From Terriglobia bacterium (GTDB lineage: Bacteria; Acidobacteriota; Terriglobia; Bryobacterales; Bryobacteraceae): a stretch of DNA of 64,000 nucleotides. Made by a program: the position numbers and the translations under genes. The stretch is taken from the NCBI GenBank assembly GCA_016650235.1, contig JAENWC010000305.1, positions 1 to 64,000 on the forward strand. The letters are read 5' to 3'. A model generated the notes under the pieces. The model saw nothing but the letters and a program-made list of their open reading frames with translations, was not told the origin of the DNA and did no database searches. Below are positions 24,993 through 33,770 of this stretch, piece after piece (the first letter of the stretch is position 1; the number at the start of each line of letters is the position of its first letter).

Positions 24993-27579
24993 GAGTTCGC
25001 TTCCCTGGCGCACCGCCGCCAAGATCGCCATCCGCGAGATCGCCGCTTCCAAGAGCAAGTTCGTCTTCATCGCGTTGGCCCTCTCGGTGGGTGTCGGTTC
25101 GCTGGCTGGTGTAAGGGGCTTCGGGCGCAGCTTTCGCGCCATGCTGCTCAGCGAGGCGCGCACGCTGATGGCCGCTGATCTTTCGGTACGCGTATTCGAG
25201 CTGCCCACCGCTGAGCAGACCCAGGTAATGGACCGCATCGTGGCGCAAGGCGCGCGCCGCACGCAGATCTCGGAAACGGTGTCCATGCTATCGGCCGGGC
25301 TTTCGGCCGGCCCCGATGCGCCGCCCGTGCTGGTGTCGATCAAAGCAGTGGACCCGGCTGTCTATCCTTTCTATGGTCAACTGGGCCTCCTCCCGCCGGG
25401 CCGCCTGTCCGAGGTGCTCCGGCCGGACACGATCGCCGTCTCCAGCGATCTGCTCATCCGGCTCGATCTCAAGACAGGCGATCGTGTGCGCCTTGGGAAT
25501 CAGGAGTTCCGCATTGCCGCCGTCGTCGATACTGAACCCGACCGTATGGCGGGCAGCCTGAACGTGGGCCCGCGCGTCCTGCTCAGCCGCGAGGCGCTCG
25601 ACAATACGGGGCTCATCAAACCGGGCAGCCGTTCCGCGCAACGCCACCTGTTTCGACTGGATCCAGCGCGGCAGGAGGTGGAGGCCGTACGCAAGGAACT
25701 GAAAGCGGCCTTCTCCGACGCTCTCATCACCGACTTTCGCGAAACCCATCCACTCATCACGCGCGGCTTGAATCGCAGTGAGCGTTTTCTGAGTTTGATC
25801 AGTCTGATCGCTTTGATTATCGGTGCGCTGGGTGTGGCGGCCACCATGCATTCCCACCTGCAGCAGCGCCTCGACTCCATCGCCATTCTCAAATGTCTTG
25901 GGGCGCGTACCCACCAGATCGTCCGCATCTACCTGGCTCAGACGTTGGTGGTGGGACTGGCCGGAGGGTTGCTCGGATGCGTGGTTGGCATCGGCGTGCA
26001 GGCGGTGTTCCCTCTTCTGATTGAAAAGTTTTTTGCCATCAGACCCAGCACGCATTGGGATGCGCTGGCCGCGCTGGAGGCCATCACCGTCGGACTGCTC
26101 ACGGCTATTCTCTTCACGCTGCCGGCCCTGCTCAGCGTGCAACGGATACGTCCCTCGGTGATCCTGCGCCGTGACCATGAAAGCTCCGGAGATGCGTGGA
26201 GCAAGCGGTGGCGCGCGCCGGCTCCGTGGATTACCGGATTGATCATTGCGCTGGGTATTGCCGCACTGGCCGCCTGGCTCGCCGGGGGTTCGCTTGCCGA
26301 CGCTACCAAAACCGCGGGCATCTTTGCCGGCGGTCTGCTGGTCAGTCTTCTGCTGATGGGCGGAGTTTCCTGGGGCTTGCTACGTGGATTGAAGCTCTTT
26401 CTACGGAACCCAGTCTGGAAACTGCCGTCCACTCTGCGGCACGGCATCGCCAATATCTACCGCCCGGGCAATCAGGCGCAAGCGGTACTGGTCTCGCTTG
26501 GGGTGGGCGTCATGTTCACTCTCACCGTATTCCTCATACAACGCGGGCTGCTCCAACAGATGCTCGCCAGCGCCCCGCCGAACATGCCCAACGTTTTCCT
26601 GCTCAACATCACGGGCCGCGAGCGCGATGGGGTGGAAGAGCTGCTGCGTTCGCGCAAAGAGGTGCAAGGCAAACCGGAAGTGGTGGCCACCATCGCCGCC
26701 CGCCTGCGCACCGTCAATGGCGCCGCGGTGGAGAATCTGAAGCTGGAAGGACCCCTCCGCCGGTTTCGCCAGGCGCGCGCCGTCAGCCAGAGCGCGGAGG
26801 CGCGGCCGCAGACTGAAGTGGTACAGGGTGCATGGTGGACGCCGGAGTCGGCGCGCGCCTTCCGGGAAAACCACGTTTGCGTGATCGAGGACACCGCAAA
26901 AAGTTTGTCCGTGAAGCCGGGCTCCCGGCTGGAATGGACTGTCGGTGGAAAACCCATTCAAGCCGTCGTAGCCTGTGTCTACAAGAGCGAGGAGGTGAGA
27001 ATGGGCGGCAACATGGACTTCGTCTTCAGTACGGGTTCTCTCGAAGGTCTACCGCTGCAGTACTTCGCCGCGGCCCGCATGCGCCCGGCTTCCGTGGCGT
27101 CGTTTCAGCGCGCCAGCTTTGCGCGATTCCCCTCCGTTACGGTGATCAACGGCGCTGATGTGCTGGAGATCGTCCAACAGGTGGTGGATCAAATTGCGCT
27201 GGTGGTGCGATTTATTTCCCTTTTCTCGATCCTTGCCGGCATCATCATCCTGGCCTCGAGCGTAGCGGCCACGCGTTTCCGCCGCGTGAAAGAGGTGGCC
27301 ATTTTGAAGACGCTCGGGGCCAGCCGCCGCCGCGTGATGGCAACCTTCTCTGTGGAATTTCTCGTGTTGGGACTGACGGCCGGGCTGCTTGGCAGCGCGC
27401 TCGCCACCGGGTTCGCAAATCTGTTACTGGTGAGCCTGATGGACGCGAAAAGCCGCTTCGACCTGTTGCCCAATGTGGTTGCCGTGGCCCTTTCAGCCAT
27501 TATTGCCACCGTATCCGGCTGGCTGGCCAGTTACCGCATTCTCAAACAAAAGCCGCTCGAAGTGTTAAGGGGAGAGTAA
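24985..27579 (+). CDS. ybbP: ABC transporter permease, FtsX/MacB type (YbbP-like)
   Basis: An 864-residue permease with two FtsX domains. A first membrane helix (SKFVFIALALSVGVGSLAGV) is followed by a large periplasmic domain, then helices around residues 260-390. A second membrane set starts near residue 430, and a C-terminal set (VVRFISLFSILAGIIILASS) is followed by VAILKTLGASRRRVMATFSVEF, typical of the FtsX fold. It ends in EVLRGE. The size and double-FtsX layout match YbbP. It is co-transcribed with the ATPase and divergent from the tesA-like gene. Confidence 0.9.
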   Translation: MNKSSLPWRTAAKIAIREIAASKSKFVFIALALSVGVGSLAGVRGFGRSFRAMLLSEARTLMAADLSVRVFELPTAEQTQVMDRIVAQGARRTQISETVSMLSAGLSAGPDAPPVLVSIKAVDPAVYPFYGQLGLLPPGRLSEVLRPDTIAVSSDLLIRLDLKTGDRVRLGNQEFRIAAVVDTEPDRMAGSLNVGPRVLLSREALDNTGLIKPGSRSAQRHLFRLDPARQEVEAVRKELKAAFSDALITDFRETHPLITRGLNRSERFLSLISLIALIIGALGVAATMHSHLQQRLDSIAILKCLGARTHQIVRIYLAQTLVVGLAGGLLGCVVGIGVQAVFPLLIEKFFAIRPSTHWDALAALEAITVGLLTAILFTLPALLSVQRIRPSVILRRDHESSGDAWSKRWRAPAPWITGLIIALGIAALAAWLAGGSLADATKTAGIFAGGLLVSLLLMGGVSWGLLRGLKLFLRNPVWKLPSTLRHGIANIYRPGNQAQAVLVSLGVGVMFTLTVFLIQRGLLQQMLASAPPNMPNVFLLNITGRERDGVEELLRSRKEVQGKPEVVATIAARLRTVNGAAVENLKLEGPLRRFRQARAVSQSAEARPQTEVVQGAWWTPESARAFRENHVCVIEDTAKSLSVKPGSRLEWTVGGKPIQAVVACVYKSEEVRMGGNMDFVFSTGSLEGLPLQYFAAARMRPASVASFQRASFARFPSVTVINGADVLEIVQQVVDQIALVVRFISLFSILAGIIILASSVAATRFRRVKEVAILKTLGASRRRVMATFSVEFLVLGLTAGLLGSALATGFANLLLVSLMDAKSRFDLLPNVVAVALSAIIATVSGWLASYRILKQKPLEVLRGE

Positions 27580-27584
27580 CGTTT

Positions 27585-29171
27585 ATGGCCATTGTCGCCG
27601 GAGTGGATTTCGGAACGCTCAGCGTACGCGTCTCGATCTTCGATAGCGAGCGGGGACGGCTCGGCTCCGCGCAGGCCGAATATCCGCTGCAACGCAAACA
27701 GCAGGACCCCGACTTTGCCACGCAGCGCCATGAGGATCACCTGCGCGCACTCATCGAGGCCATGCGGGGCGCGTTGCGCGAGGCTGGCGTGAGTGGATCG
27801 CAGGTGGCGGCCATCGCACTGGACACCACGGGCTCATCGGTGATTCCAGTGGGCCAGAATTTGGTTCCCCTGGACGACTATTATCTTTGGTGCGACCATC
27901 GCGCCAGCGGCGAGGCGGCCGAAATTACCGCGCACGCCCGTCGGACAGGCCTGGAGGCAATCGAGTGGTGCGGCGGCGTCTACTCCTCCGAGTGGGGCTT
28001 TTCGAAACTCCTGCACTGGCTGCGGCACAATCCCGATAGGCGCGGCCAAATGGCGACCGCGTTGGAACATTGCGACATGATCGCGGCCGTGCTGTGCGGG
28101 GTGACGGAGGCACGCTCGGTGGCGCGCAGCATTTGCGCGATGGGCCACAAATGGATGTGGAACGAGAGTCTGGGCGGGCTGCCATCCGAGGAGTTCCTGG
28201 CCGGCGTCGATCCTGTACTGGCCGGCGTGCGCGCGAAACTCCAAGGCCGCTACGCCAACTCAGGGAAGCTGGCCGGACAGCTCTCTCCAGAGTGGGGCGC
28301 GAAGCTGGGACTGACTCCCGGCATCCCTGTTCCGGTAGGGGCATTCGATGCGCACTGGGACGCCATCGGCGCGGGCATACAGGAAGGGGATGTCGTCAAC
28401 GTGGTGGGCACCTCCACCTGCATCATGGCGATCGCACGACAGGTGAATCTCATTCCGGGCGTTTGCGGCGTCGTGCAGGGCTCCATCCATCCGGACTATT
28501 ACGGCGTGGAAGCGGGATTGTCGGCCACCGGCGACCTTTTTCAGGCGATCGCTAACCGCGCTGGAAGCAGCGTGGGCGAACTTTCAACAGGCCTCGACCA
28601 GTTTCGCGCCGGGCAGACGGGTCTGCTGCGCCTTGCCTGGGACAACGGAGATCGTACTGTGCTGGTCAACCCGGAACTGGGCGGCGTCACCTTTGGCTGG
28701 AATCTCACCAGCACCGCGCAGGACGAGCTTTTCGCCTCCATCGAGGGGACGGCCATGCACACCCGCATCATCCTGGAAAGGATGGAGGAGCACGGGGTGC
28801 CGATTCGCCGCGTAATCAACGGCGGCGGCATCCCGCGGCGAAACGATGTGTTGAACCGCGTCTACGCCAATGTGTTCAACAAGCCGGTGCTGGTGCCTGC
28901 CGGCGATGTGACCAGCCTGGGTTCCGCGATCTTCGCGCTGATGGCCGCAGGAGCATTTCGCAGTTTCGAGCAGGCGCAGGAGCGGCTGTGTCCCGGCTTC
29001 CGCACGGTGATGCCGGACCCAGAGCAGGCCGCGGTTTATGAGAAACTGTTCGCGCTGTACCGCAAGATGTACTTCGGTCTGGGTGAGCGCAACGCGGCCC
29101 CCGTGGCCGCCGGTGATGTATTGCCGGAATTGCGCAGAATCTCGGCGGAGGCAAAGCGCGCTGTTGCGTGA
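27585..29171 (+). CDS. araB: Ribulokinase (FGGY family)
   Basis: A 528-residue FGGY kinase. The N-terminal ATPase motif VAGVDFGTLSVRVSIFD and the AIALDTTGSSVIPVG segment match L-ribulokinase. The C-terminal FGGY half holds GGVTFGWNLTS, INGGGIPRRNDVLNRVYANV and VLVPAGDVTSLGSAIF. It phosphorylates L-ribulose to L-ribulose 5-phosphate in arabinose use. It lies 5 bp after the permease gene, probably in the same transcript; araA and araD are not in the window. Confidence 0.88.
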   Translation: MAIVAGVDFGTLSVRVSIFDSERGRLGSAQAEYPLQRKQQDPDFATQRHEDHLRALIEAMRGALREAGVSGSQVAAIALDTTGSSVIPVGQNLVPLDDYYLWCDHRASGEAAEITAHARRTGLEAIEWCGGVYSSEWGFSKLLHWLRHNPDRRGQMATALEHCDMIAAVLCGVTEARSVARSICAMGHKWMWNESLGGLPSEEFLAGVDPVLAGVRAKLQGRYANSGKLAGQLSPEWGAKLGLTPGIPVPVGAFDAHWDAIGAGIQEGDVVNVVGTSTCIMAIARQVNLIPGVCGVVQGSIHPDYYGVEAGLSATGDLFQAIANRAGSSVGELSTGLDQFRAGQTGLLRLAWDNGDRTVLVNPELGGVTFGWNLTSTAQDELFASIEGTAMHTRIILERMEEHGVPIRRVINGGGIPRRNDVLNRVYANVFNKPVLVPAGDVTSLGSAIFALMAAGAFRSFEQAQERLCPGFRTVMPDPEQAAVYEKLFALYRKMYFGLGERNAAPVAAGDVLPELRRISAEAKRAVA

Positions 29172-29229
29172 TAAGGGTTAAGCAATGACGTTTGACGTAG
29201 CGAGTATCGCCTAATGATGAATTCTCACC

Positions 29230-29922
29230 TTACCGGACCATGGATTCAAGTTTCTCCAGCCATTGATTGAAGTGTGGGCATTCGGCTCGAATACGCGGCA
29301 GACCGATCTCCAGCACAGCCAGCGTGCCGAGAAGCGGCTTCTGATACCCGGGCAAAAGGGCCTCAACGCGTTTGGATGGCGCCTTATCCGGCGAATCATT
29401 GATTTCTTCCGGAGTTGAAAACCCGTCTCGAATCGCCATGAAATCGTCTTCCAGATCTGAGCGGCCGATAGCCTTGCTGAACGCGGCGCAGTCACTAAAG
29501 AGTAGCCCCTCGAACTCATGCATCACGATAAAGGGGACGAAGCGCTCAGGATATGGTTGGTTGCCCATTTCGGCGACCACATCCTCCAGCATGGCTGCTT
29601 CCACGAATCGCGCCCGTTCAACGGAACCTTGCCCACTGACTGATGCGCGTCCCGGCCACGCCGCTCCTCCTTCACGGGGCAAACCATAATAATCGACCAT
29701 CGTGCTCGCGATACAACTCGGATCCTCCTTGAGGTGATTGGTAATGTCCCTTCTCACAGAACGCCACGGTCGAATTCCGCCGCGCTTGGACCTGAGACGA
29801 GCATTCCCTAAAATTCGAGGGTCAACGGCGTCGTATCCGTTGGCCACCAAGTGATCCCGAAGCACTTCGTTTACGAAGGTTTCCTCCGTCAGACCTTCGA
29901 CATGGATTAAGAGACGGGCCAT
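29230..29922 (-). CDS. DUF4276 protein, probable TOPRIM-like partner of the ATPase
   Basis: A 230-residue protein. It opens with LLIHVEGLTEETFVNEVLRD, whose VEGxTE glutamate resembles a TOPRIM motif. MVDYYGLP (acidic motif) follows at about residue 76, then VMHEFEGLLFSDCAAFSKAI near 135. DUF4276 proteins are usually encoded beside an AAA ATPase, as here, where the ATPase gene ends 9 bp upstream. By analogy with OLD-family and PARIS ATPase/TOPRIM pairs the two may form an anti-phage system in which this protein is the nuclease; that role is inferred. Confidence 0.8.
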   Translation of the reverse strand: MARLLIHVEGLTEETFVNEVLRDHLVANGYDAVDPRILGNARLRSKRGGIRPWRSVRRDITNHLKEDPSCIASTMVDYYGLPREGGAAWPGRASVSGQGSVERARFVEAAMLEDVVAEMGNQPYPERFVPFIVMHEFEGLLFSDCAAFSKAIGRSDLEDDFMAIRDGFSTPEEINDSPDKAPSKRVEALLPGYQKPLLGTLAVLEIGLPRIRAECPHFNQWLEKLESMVR

Positions 29923-29931
29923 TCGTTTAAT

Positions 29932-31056
29932 TTAGTCCCGAAGTGGCCGTCCGCCAAGTTCATTCTTTTCCCAAAGCTGACCGAGACTGTACTCCTCCAG
30001 CCATGTCGTCAAGCGCTTTGAGTCCAGCCGCGTGATTTGCGTTCCATCGTCGACACGGTTGGCGACCAGAACGTCCTCGGGTTCAAAATGATCAAGCAGC
30101 AGGGAAGACTGGGTGGAAACAATCACCTGGGTGTTCACCGATGCCTGCCGAATGAGCGAAGCCAGCATCTCGATGGCATAAGGATGCAACCCCAACTCAG
30201 GTTCATCCACAAGGATTACGGAAGGTAGGTATTTCTTTGGCTGCAGAAAAAGAGTTGCCAATGCAATGAAGCGGAGGGTGCCGTCGGAAAGCGACGATGC
30301 GTCGAAGTATTGATCCGACTTCCTGTGCCGCCACTCCAGCTTGATGTCGTCAGGCATGAGCTTGAGAGGCTTTAGCCGGAAGTCATCGAAGAACGGAGCT
30401 ACCCGCTGCACGGTCCGTTGAATCAAGCTGTAAGAGTCATCATGCTTTTCCCGGAGATAATAGAGGAATGCTGCCAGGTTCGACCCATCCGCACGCAAGA
30501 ACTCGTTGTCATTCACCTTCGCTGTTTTGCGCATAGGCGATGAGAAGCTTGTGTCGTGAACGTGGTAGAGCCTCCAACTTCCAAGGCGCTTACGGACCCA
30601 ACCCGCGATGCGCTGGTCGTTTATTGGATCGCTGATGCCTGCTTCTCTTCCCTGCTGCCATGCCGACAGAGATGTGTTGCATGGTTCGTCGTAGCCCTTC
30701 GTCTTGTCCCAAAAGTAGGGTATCTCTGCAGATGGGAACAGCCCATCATCACTGGTTGGAGAGAGCGTTAGCTCGTATTGATTCACCTCGTTTTCGAACG
30801 AAAGGAAAAAGGTGATCGCTTTCGTCACTTTCGAACCAAAGTGCAGTATCTTCTCAGCCCCACCCGCCGCAATGACGTATTCCTGCAGCCTTCCTTCTCG
30901 AATCGCGTGGAGAAAGGCAAAGGCGCCAATGAAGTTCGACTTCCCGGAGCCGTTTGGACCGATGAGCACGTTAATTGGCCGCAGCGGCAGCTTCTCCACC
31001 GAAGCGATGCTCTTGAAGCCCTGAATTGTGATGTAGTCGAGTGCGCTTGAGGGCAT
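29932..31056 (-). CDS. AAA family ATPase (AAA_21, OLD-like), partner of DUF4276
   Basis: A 374-residue SMC-like ATPase. The N-terminus begins YITIQGFKSIASVEKLPLRP, with Walker A LIGPNGSGKSNFIGAF near residue 32. The C-terminal part has the signature-like SSLSDGTLRFIALATLFLQP and Walker B SVILVDEPELGLHPYAIEML near 285, followed by QVIVSTQSSLLLDHFEPEDV. There is no coiled-coil arm long enough for a chromosomal SMC. Such ATPases are the sensor subunit of several two-gene defence systems. Translation of the downstream DUF4276 gene begins after only 9 bp. Confidence 0.88.
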   Translation of the reverse strand: MPSSALDYITIQGFKSIASVEKLPLRPINVLIGPNGSGKSNFIGAFAFLHAIREGRLQEYVIAAGGAEKILHFGSKVTKAITFFLSFENEVNQYELTLSPTSDDGLFPSAEIPYFWDKTKGYDEPCNTSLSAWQQGREAGISDPINDQRIAGWVRKRLGSWRLYHVHDTSFSSPMRKTAKVNDNEFLRADGSNLAAFLYYLREKHDDSYSLIQRTVQRVAPFFDDFRLKPLKLMPDDIKLEWRHRKSDQYFDASSLSDGTLRFIALATLFLQPKKYLPSVILVDEPELGLHPYAIEMLASLIRQASVNTQVIVSTQSSLLLDHFEPEDVLVANRVDDGTQITRLDSKRLTTWLEEYSLGQLWEKNELGGRPLRD

Positions 31057-31216
31057 GAGATTAATTAGAGATCTTGGACATCGGAACCATCATACAATCC
31101 CCTGTTCCGACTCATCGTGCCTAATGGGCTGGGATGCAATTGCTTGGCGGGCCGGCGGAGGGTCCTCTGTCGCCTTCGGGAATACGCGAGCGAACCTATG
31201 AAACAGAGTACTAATC
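31057..31216. other. Non-coding stretch between the ATPase gene and the hydrolase remnant
   Basis: About 160 bases with no gene. It should hold the promoter for the ATPase-DUF4276 pair on the minus strand. Confidence 0.4.
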
Positions 31217-31424
31217 TTAGGCGCCGTTCTTCTGCAAGTGCTCCGGCAGACGCCGCCTGCCGTCTTCGGCATCGGCCTTGCCATAGCTGGGCCGGTAGTC
31301 GGCGCGGAAGTCGTGCTGCGCATCCGGATAGACGATGACCTCGGAGCCCTTCTTGCCCGCAACCTTCAAAGCTTCGCACATCTTTTCCACCTATTCGGGC
31401 GGAATGCCCTGACTTTTCGCGCTC

Positions 31425-31487
31425 TCAGCCGACTTTCAACAGCATCTCTTCGGCATCCGCCCCGGTCAGCCGCGGCGCTCTAGGCAT
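31425..31487 (-). pseudogene. hicA: Truncated hicA toxin gene
   Basis: The sequence MPRAPRLTGADAEEMLLKVG followed by a stop matches the first 20 residues of HicA mRNA-interferase toxins; the expected tryptophan codon after VG is TGA. The rest of HicA, with the catalytic histidine, is absent because the hydrolase remnant begins shortly after. Its start overlaps the end of hicB, the usual layout. Confidence 0.6.
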
Positions 31488-31701
31488 GGACTTCGACGGC
31501 GGTGGTGAGAATCTCCTGGCTCAGAGCCGCCGAGCGTTCGTCATCGGCCAGGGTCTCCAGGAAGAGTTCAATTGCCTCACGGATATTGGCAAGAGCCTCC
31601 TCGACCGTCTTCCCTTGCGATTGGCATCCCTTTAGTTCCGGGCACCAAGCGTAACATCCGTGCTCGTCCTGTTCGATTACAACACTGACCTTGCGCGTCA
31701 T
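31480..31701 (-). CDS. hicB: HicB family antitoxin, orphaned
   Basis: A 73-residue protein with the partial RNase H-like fold of HicB: VSVVIEQDEHGCYAWCPELK, GCQSQGKTVEEALANIREAI, and a short helical tail. It normally neutralises the HicA toxin. The hicA gene behind it is only a 20-codon stub, so the antitoxin is now without partner in this place. The ATG at 31701 has AGGA 9 bases upstream. The whole module sits inside a duplicated fragment of the neighbouring hydrolase gene. Confidence 0.85.
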   Translation of the reverse strand: MTRKVSVVIEQDEHGCYAWCPELKGCQSQGKTVEEALANIREAIELFLETLADDERSAALSQEILTTAVEVHA

Positions 31702-31926
31702 CTCCCATCATCCTGCCACGGCGCGACACCGGGTGTTCTGATGCTTCGGAGTGTTCATGCTGGAATGTCCAACCAGACGCCCGTACCAAGTCACACCGGA
31801 GCTTCACTACCGCGGACTCTTCGGTTCGCCGTTGTAACCGGCCCTTTATCGCGCGGGGGGGGGGCGCATGCCTTCGGCGTTTTCACTGGGCCAGTCTGTG
31901 CTCAGTTCGTGAGCAGCGGGTCCAGG

Positions 31927-31932
31927 TATACT
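31927..31932 (+). promoter_or_regulatory. Probable -10 box of the antitoxin-yoeB promoter (leaderless transcript)
   Basis: TATACT ends 6 bases before the antitoxin ATG at 31939. If it is used, transcription starts at or next to the start codon, giving a leaderless mRNA. No ribosome site is seen and the -35 region is weak. Confidence 0.4.
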
Positions 31933-31938
31933 GGAAAT

Positions 31939-32148
31939 ATGTCCGGCGCGGAAATCCAGATCGTTTCCAACGAGGCCGGGGAGCCGACCGCGGTGATTGT
32001 TCCGATCGGCCTCTGGCGGGAGATCCAATCCGAGCGGGAAACAGCCTACCTGCTCAAGTCGGATAGCATGAAGCAGCGCCTGCTCGAAGCGAAACAACGC
32101 CAGGAAGGGCTTTCCATCGAGGCAGTCGTTGAAAAGTTTGGAATTTGA
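31939..32148 (+). CDS. Phd/YefM-like antitoxin
   Basis: A 69-residue protein beginning MSGAEIQIVSNEAGEPTAVI, followed by VPIGLWREIQSERETAYLLKS. The end is a helical RLLEAKQRQEGLSIEAVVEK segment, in keeping with Phd/YefM-type antitoxins in which the tail binds the toxin. The toxin gene overlaps its 3' end by 20 bp, the standard antitoxin-first order. Such antitoxins repress their own promoter. The exact antitoxin subfamily is uncertain. Confidence 0.8.
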   Translation: MSGAEIQIVSNEAGEPTAVIVPIGLWREIQSERETAYLLKSDSMKQRLLEAKQRQEGLSIEAVVEKFGI

Positions 32149-32386
32149 TCCATCGGCCTTCGAGGATCTCGCTTGGTGGATCGAAAAAGATCGCGCCCAG
32201 GCACTCCGGATCATTCGGCTGGTTCGTGAAATCCACAAAGAACCATTCTCAGGCCTTGGTAAACCTGAGCCATTAAAACGCGAACTCTCGGGGTGTTGGT
32301 CGAGACGGATCAATCTGGAGCACCGGCTCGTTTATCAGGTATTGCCGGATCGGATACGCATTCTGGCTTGCCGATTCCACTACTGA
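32129..32386 (+). CDS. yoeB: Txe/YoeB family toxin
   Basis: An 85-residue RelE-fold mRNA interferase. The sequence FEDLAWWIEKDRAQALRIIR and the C-terminal hallmark blocks PFSGLGKPEPLKRELSGCWS, RRINLEHRLVYQV and ILACRFHY match YoeB, including the catalytic His-Tyr end. YoeB cuts mRNA at the ribosomal A site. No ATG is available; TTG at 32129 inside the antitoxin gene is the likely start (another TTG is at 32138). The toxin appears intact. Confidence 0.9.
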   Translation: MKSLEFDPSAFEDLAWWIEKDRAQALRIIRLVREIHKEPFSGLGKPEPLKRELSGCWSRRINLEHRLVYQVLPDRIRILACRFHY

Positions 32387-32537
32387 ATGGGCAGGGGATC
32401 TGGAGTGTCTCGGGTCTTAGCCTTCGCTGGCCGCGCAAGATGTGAGATAGACGACGAGAGAGGAAGCGTCGGCGGCAGCCTCGCTTCTCTCCGCCTACCA
32501 CTGTCCTGCTCGTGGAAGGTTGCCCGGCCCTCAGGCA
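32387..32537. other. Non-coding stretch, no gene seen
   Basis: Short spacer between yoeB and the antitoxin remnant. No known toxin partner could be read in any frame. Confidence 0.35.
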
Positions 32538-32690
32538 TCATTCGCCAAGAATCATCCTGCGAGCTTCCGGCCACGGAATCGTCTTGGCTTTGCCGGAGTC
32601 AAGTTCTCGAACTCGCTGGGAGATCTCCTCTGCCCAAGCTGCTTCCGCGTCCTGATCGACCATCTCGTCAAGGCTCCCCCATCATCGGTA
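32538..32690 (-). pseudogene. Remnant of an addiction-module antitoxin (TIGR02574 type)
   Basis: The minus strand reads SLDEMVDQDAEAAWAEEISQ, then RVRELDSGKAKTIPWPEAR and a stop at 32538. This matches the C-terminal half of small antitoxins of the putative addiction-module component family. An in-frame stop lies just upstream and no start is present; the N-terminal half is gone. No ParE-type partner follows. Confidence 0.55.
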
Positions 32691-32731
32691 GACACTGTAC
32701 CACCAGCCCGTACTGTGACACGTTTGTCCAG

Positions 32732-33604
32732 TTAAGCGCCGTTCTTCTTGAAGTGCTCCAGCAGCCGCCGCCAACCGTCTTCCGCATCCGCCTTACCGTA
32801 GCTCGGCCGGTAGTCGGCATGGAAGCCGTGCTGCGCCTCCGGATACACAATGATCTCGGATCCCTTCTTCCCCGCAGCCTTCAAAGCTTCGCGCATCTTT
32901 TCCACCGTATCAAGCGGAATGCCCTGATCCTTGCCGCCATATAGGCCGAGCACCGGGCCGTGCAAGCTGGCCGCGACATCAATAGGATGCTTCGGATTGT
33001 TCTCGCTCGGCTGCCCCACCAGCCGCCCGTACCAGGCCACTCCAGCTTTCAATTTCGGATTATGCGCCGAGTACAACCACACGACGCGCCCTCCCCAACA
33101 GAATCCCGTAATCCCGAGCTTCGACACGTTCGCCTTGCCGGTCTTGCCGGCCCAGGCCACCGCCGCGTCCAGGTCCGACATCACCTGTCCGTCGGGTACC
33201 TTTGAGACCACCTTCGAGATGATGTCCGGCACGCTCGATAGATTGCTGACGTCCCCCTGCCGCGCGTACATCTCCGGAGCAATGGCCAGATAGCCCGCCT
33301 TGGCGAAACGACGGCAGATGTCCTTGATATGCTCGTGGACCCCGAAAATCTCCTGCACCACAAGCGCCACCGGGAACCTCGATCCCTTGGCGGGCATTGC
33401 GCGGTAGGCCGGAATCTCGCCGTCCTTCACCGGAATCTTGACCTCCCCGGCAACCAGTCCATCGGTTGCGGTGGTGATGGTTTGCGGCGTCACCGGCTGT
33501 ACGGCAAGCGCGAAACCTGCCGCAAGCTTGGTCACAAAGAACTCCCGCCGGTTGTGTTCCACGACGGGTAGGAGGCTGGCAATGTCGGATTGATGGGTTG
33601 ACAT
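32732..33604 (-). CDS. Dienelactone hydrolase family protein, exported
   Basis: A 290-residue alpha/beta hydrolase. The N-terminus contains [20 protein letters not shown], a twin-arginine-like export signal. The nucleophile is the cysteine in [18 protein letters not shown], with the acid in [11 protein letters not shown] and histidine in [18 protein letters not shown], the Cys-Asp-His triad of dienelactone hydrolases. It ends with the [11 protein letters not shown] segment that is duplicated in the remnant at 31217. The start at 33604 is chosen because further upstream sequence is not typical of the family. The substrate is unknown. Confidence 0.88.
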   Translation of the reverse strand: MSTHQSDIASLLPVVEHNRREFFVTKLAAGFALAVQPVTPQTITTATDGLVAGEVKIPVKDGEIPAYRAMPAKGSRFPVALVVQEIFGVHEHIKDICRRFAKAGYLAIAPEMYARQGDVSNLSSVPDIISKVVSKVPDGQVMSDLDAAVAWAGKTGKANVSKLGITGFCWGGRVVWLYSAHNPKLKAGVAWYGRLVGQPSENNPKHPIDVAASLHGPVLGLYGGKDQGIPLDTVEKMREALKAAGKKGSEIIVYPEAQHGFHADYRPSYGKADAEDGWRRLLEHFKKNGA

Positions 33605-33770
33605 GCACGCATTGTATCGCCATTGCAGTATGCCACGTCGTTTCAACTCTCTCATCCTATCCACTGTTTGTGGCGGGGGTGTGCCGACTTTGTCGAGATT
33701 CTGTGACATCCTCTTTTTCAGAAAGGTTTCCCCGGTCGCACTGACGGGACAGGACCGGTTTCCAGGAGGG

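Larger units (their letters stand above)
31217..31806 (-). pseudogene. Broken second copy of the dienelactone hydrolase gene, interrupted by a hicBA module
   Basis: Bases 31217-31412 align closely with 32732-32927, the 3' end of the intact hydrolase gene including the stop codon. Bases 31740-31806 align with 32987-33053, further upstream in the same gene. Between them 59 bp of the gene are missing and 327 bp carrying hicB and a hicA stub are present. The copy therefore represents a partial duplication that was later hit by a toxin-antitoxin insertion, or an assembly of fragments. No part can be translated as a hydrolase. Confidence 0.8.

Noticed and set aside
32387-32944. Plus-strand open frame of 185 codons after yoeB
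   Set aside because: It crosses the antitoxin remnant and the 3' end of the hydrolase gene on the opposite strand; no coherent protein.
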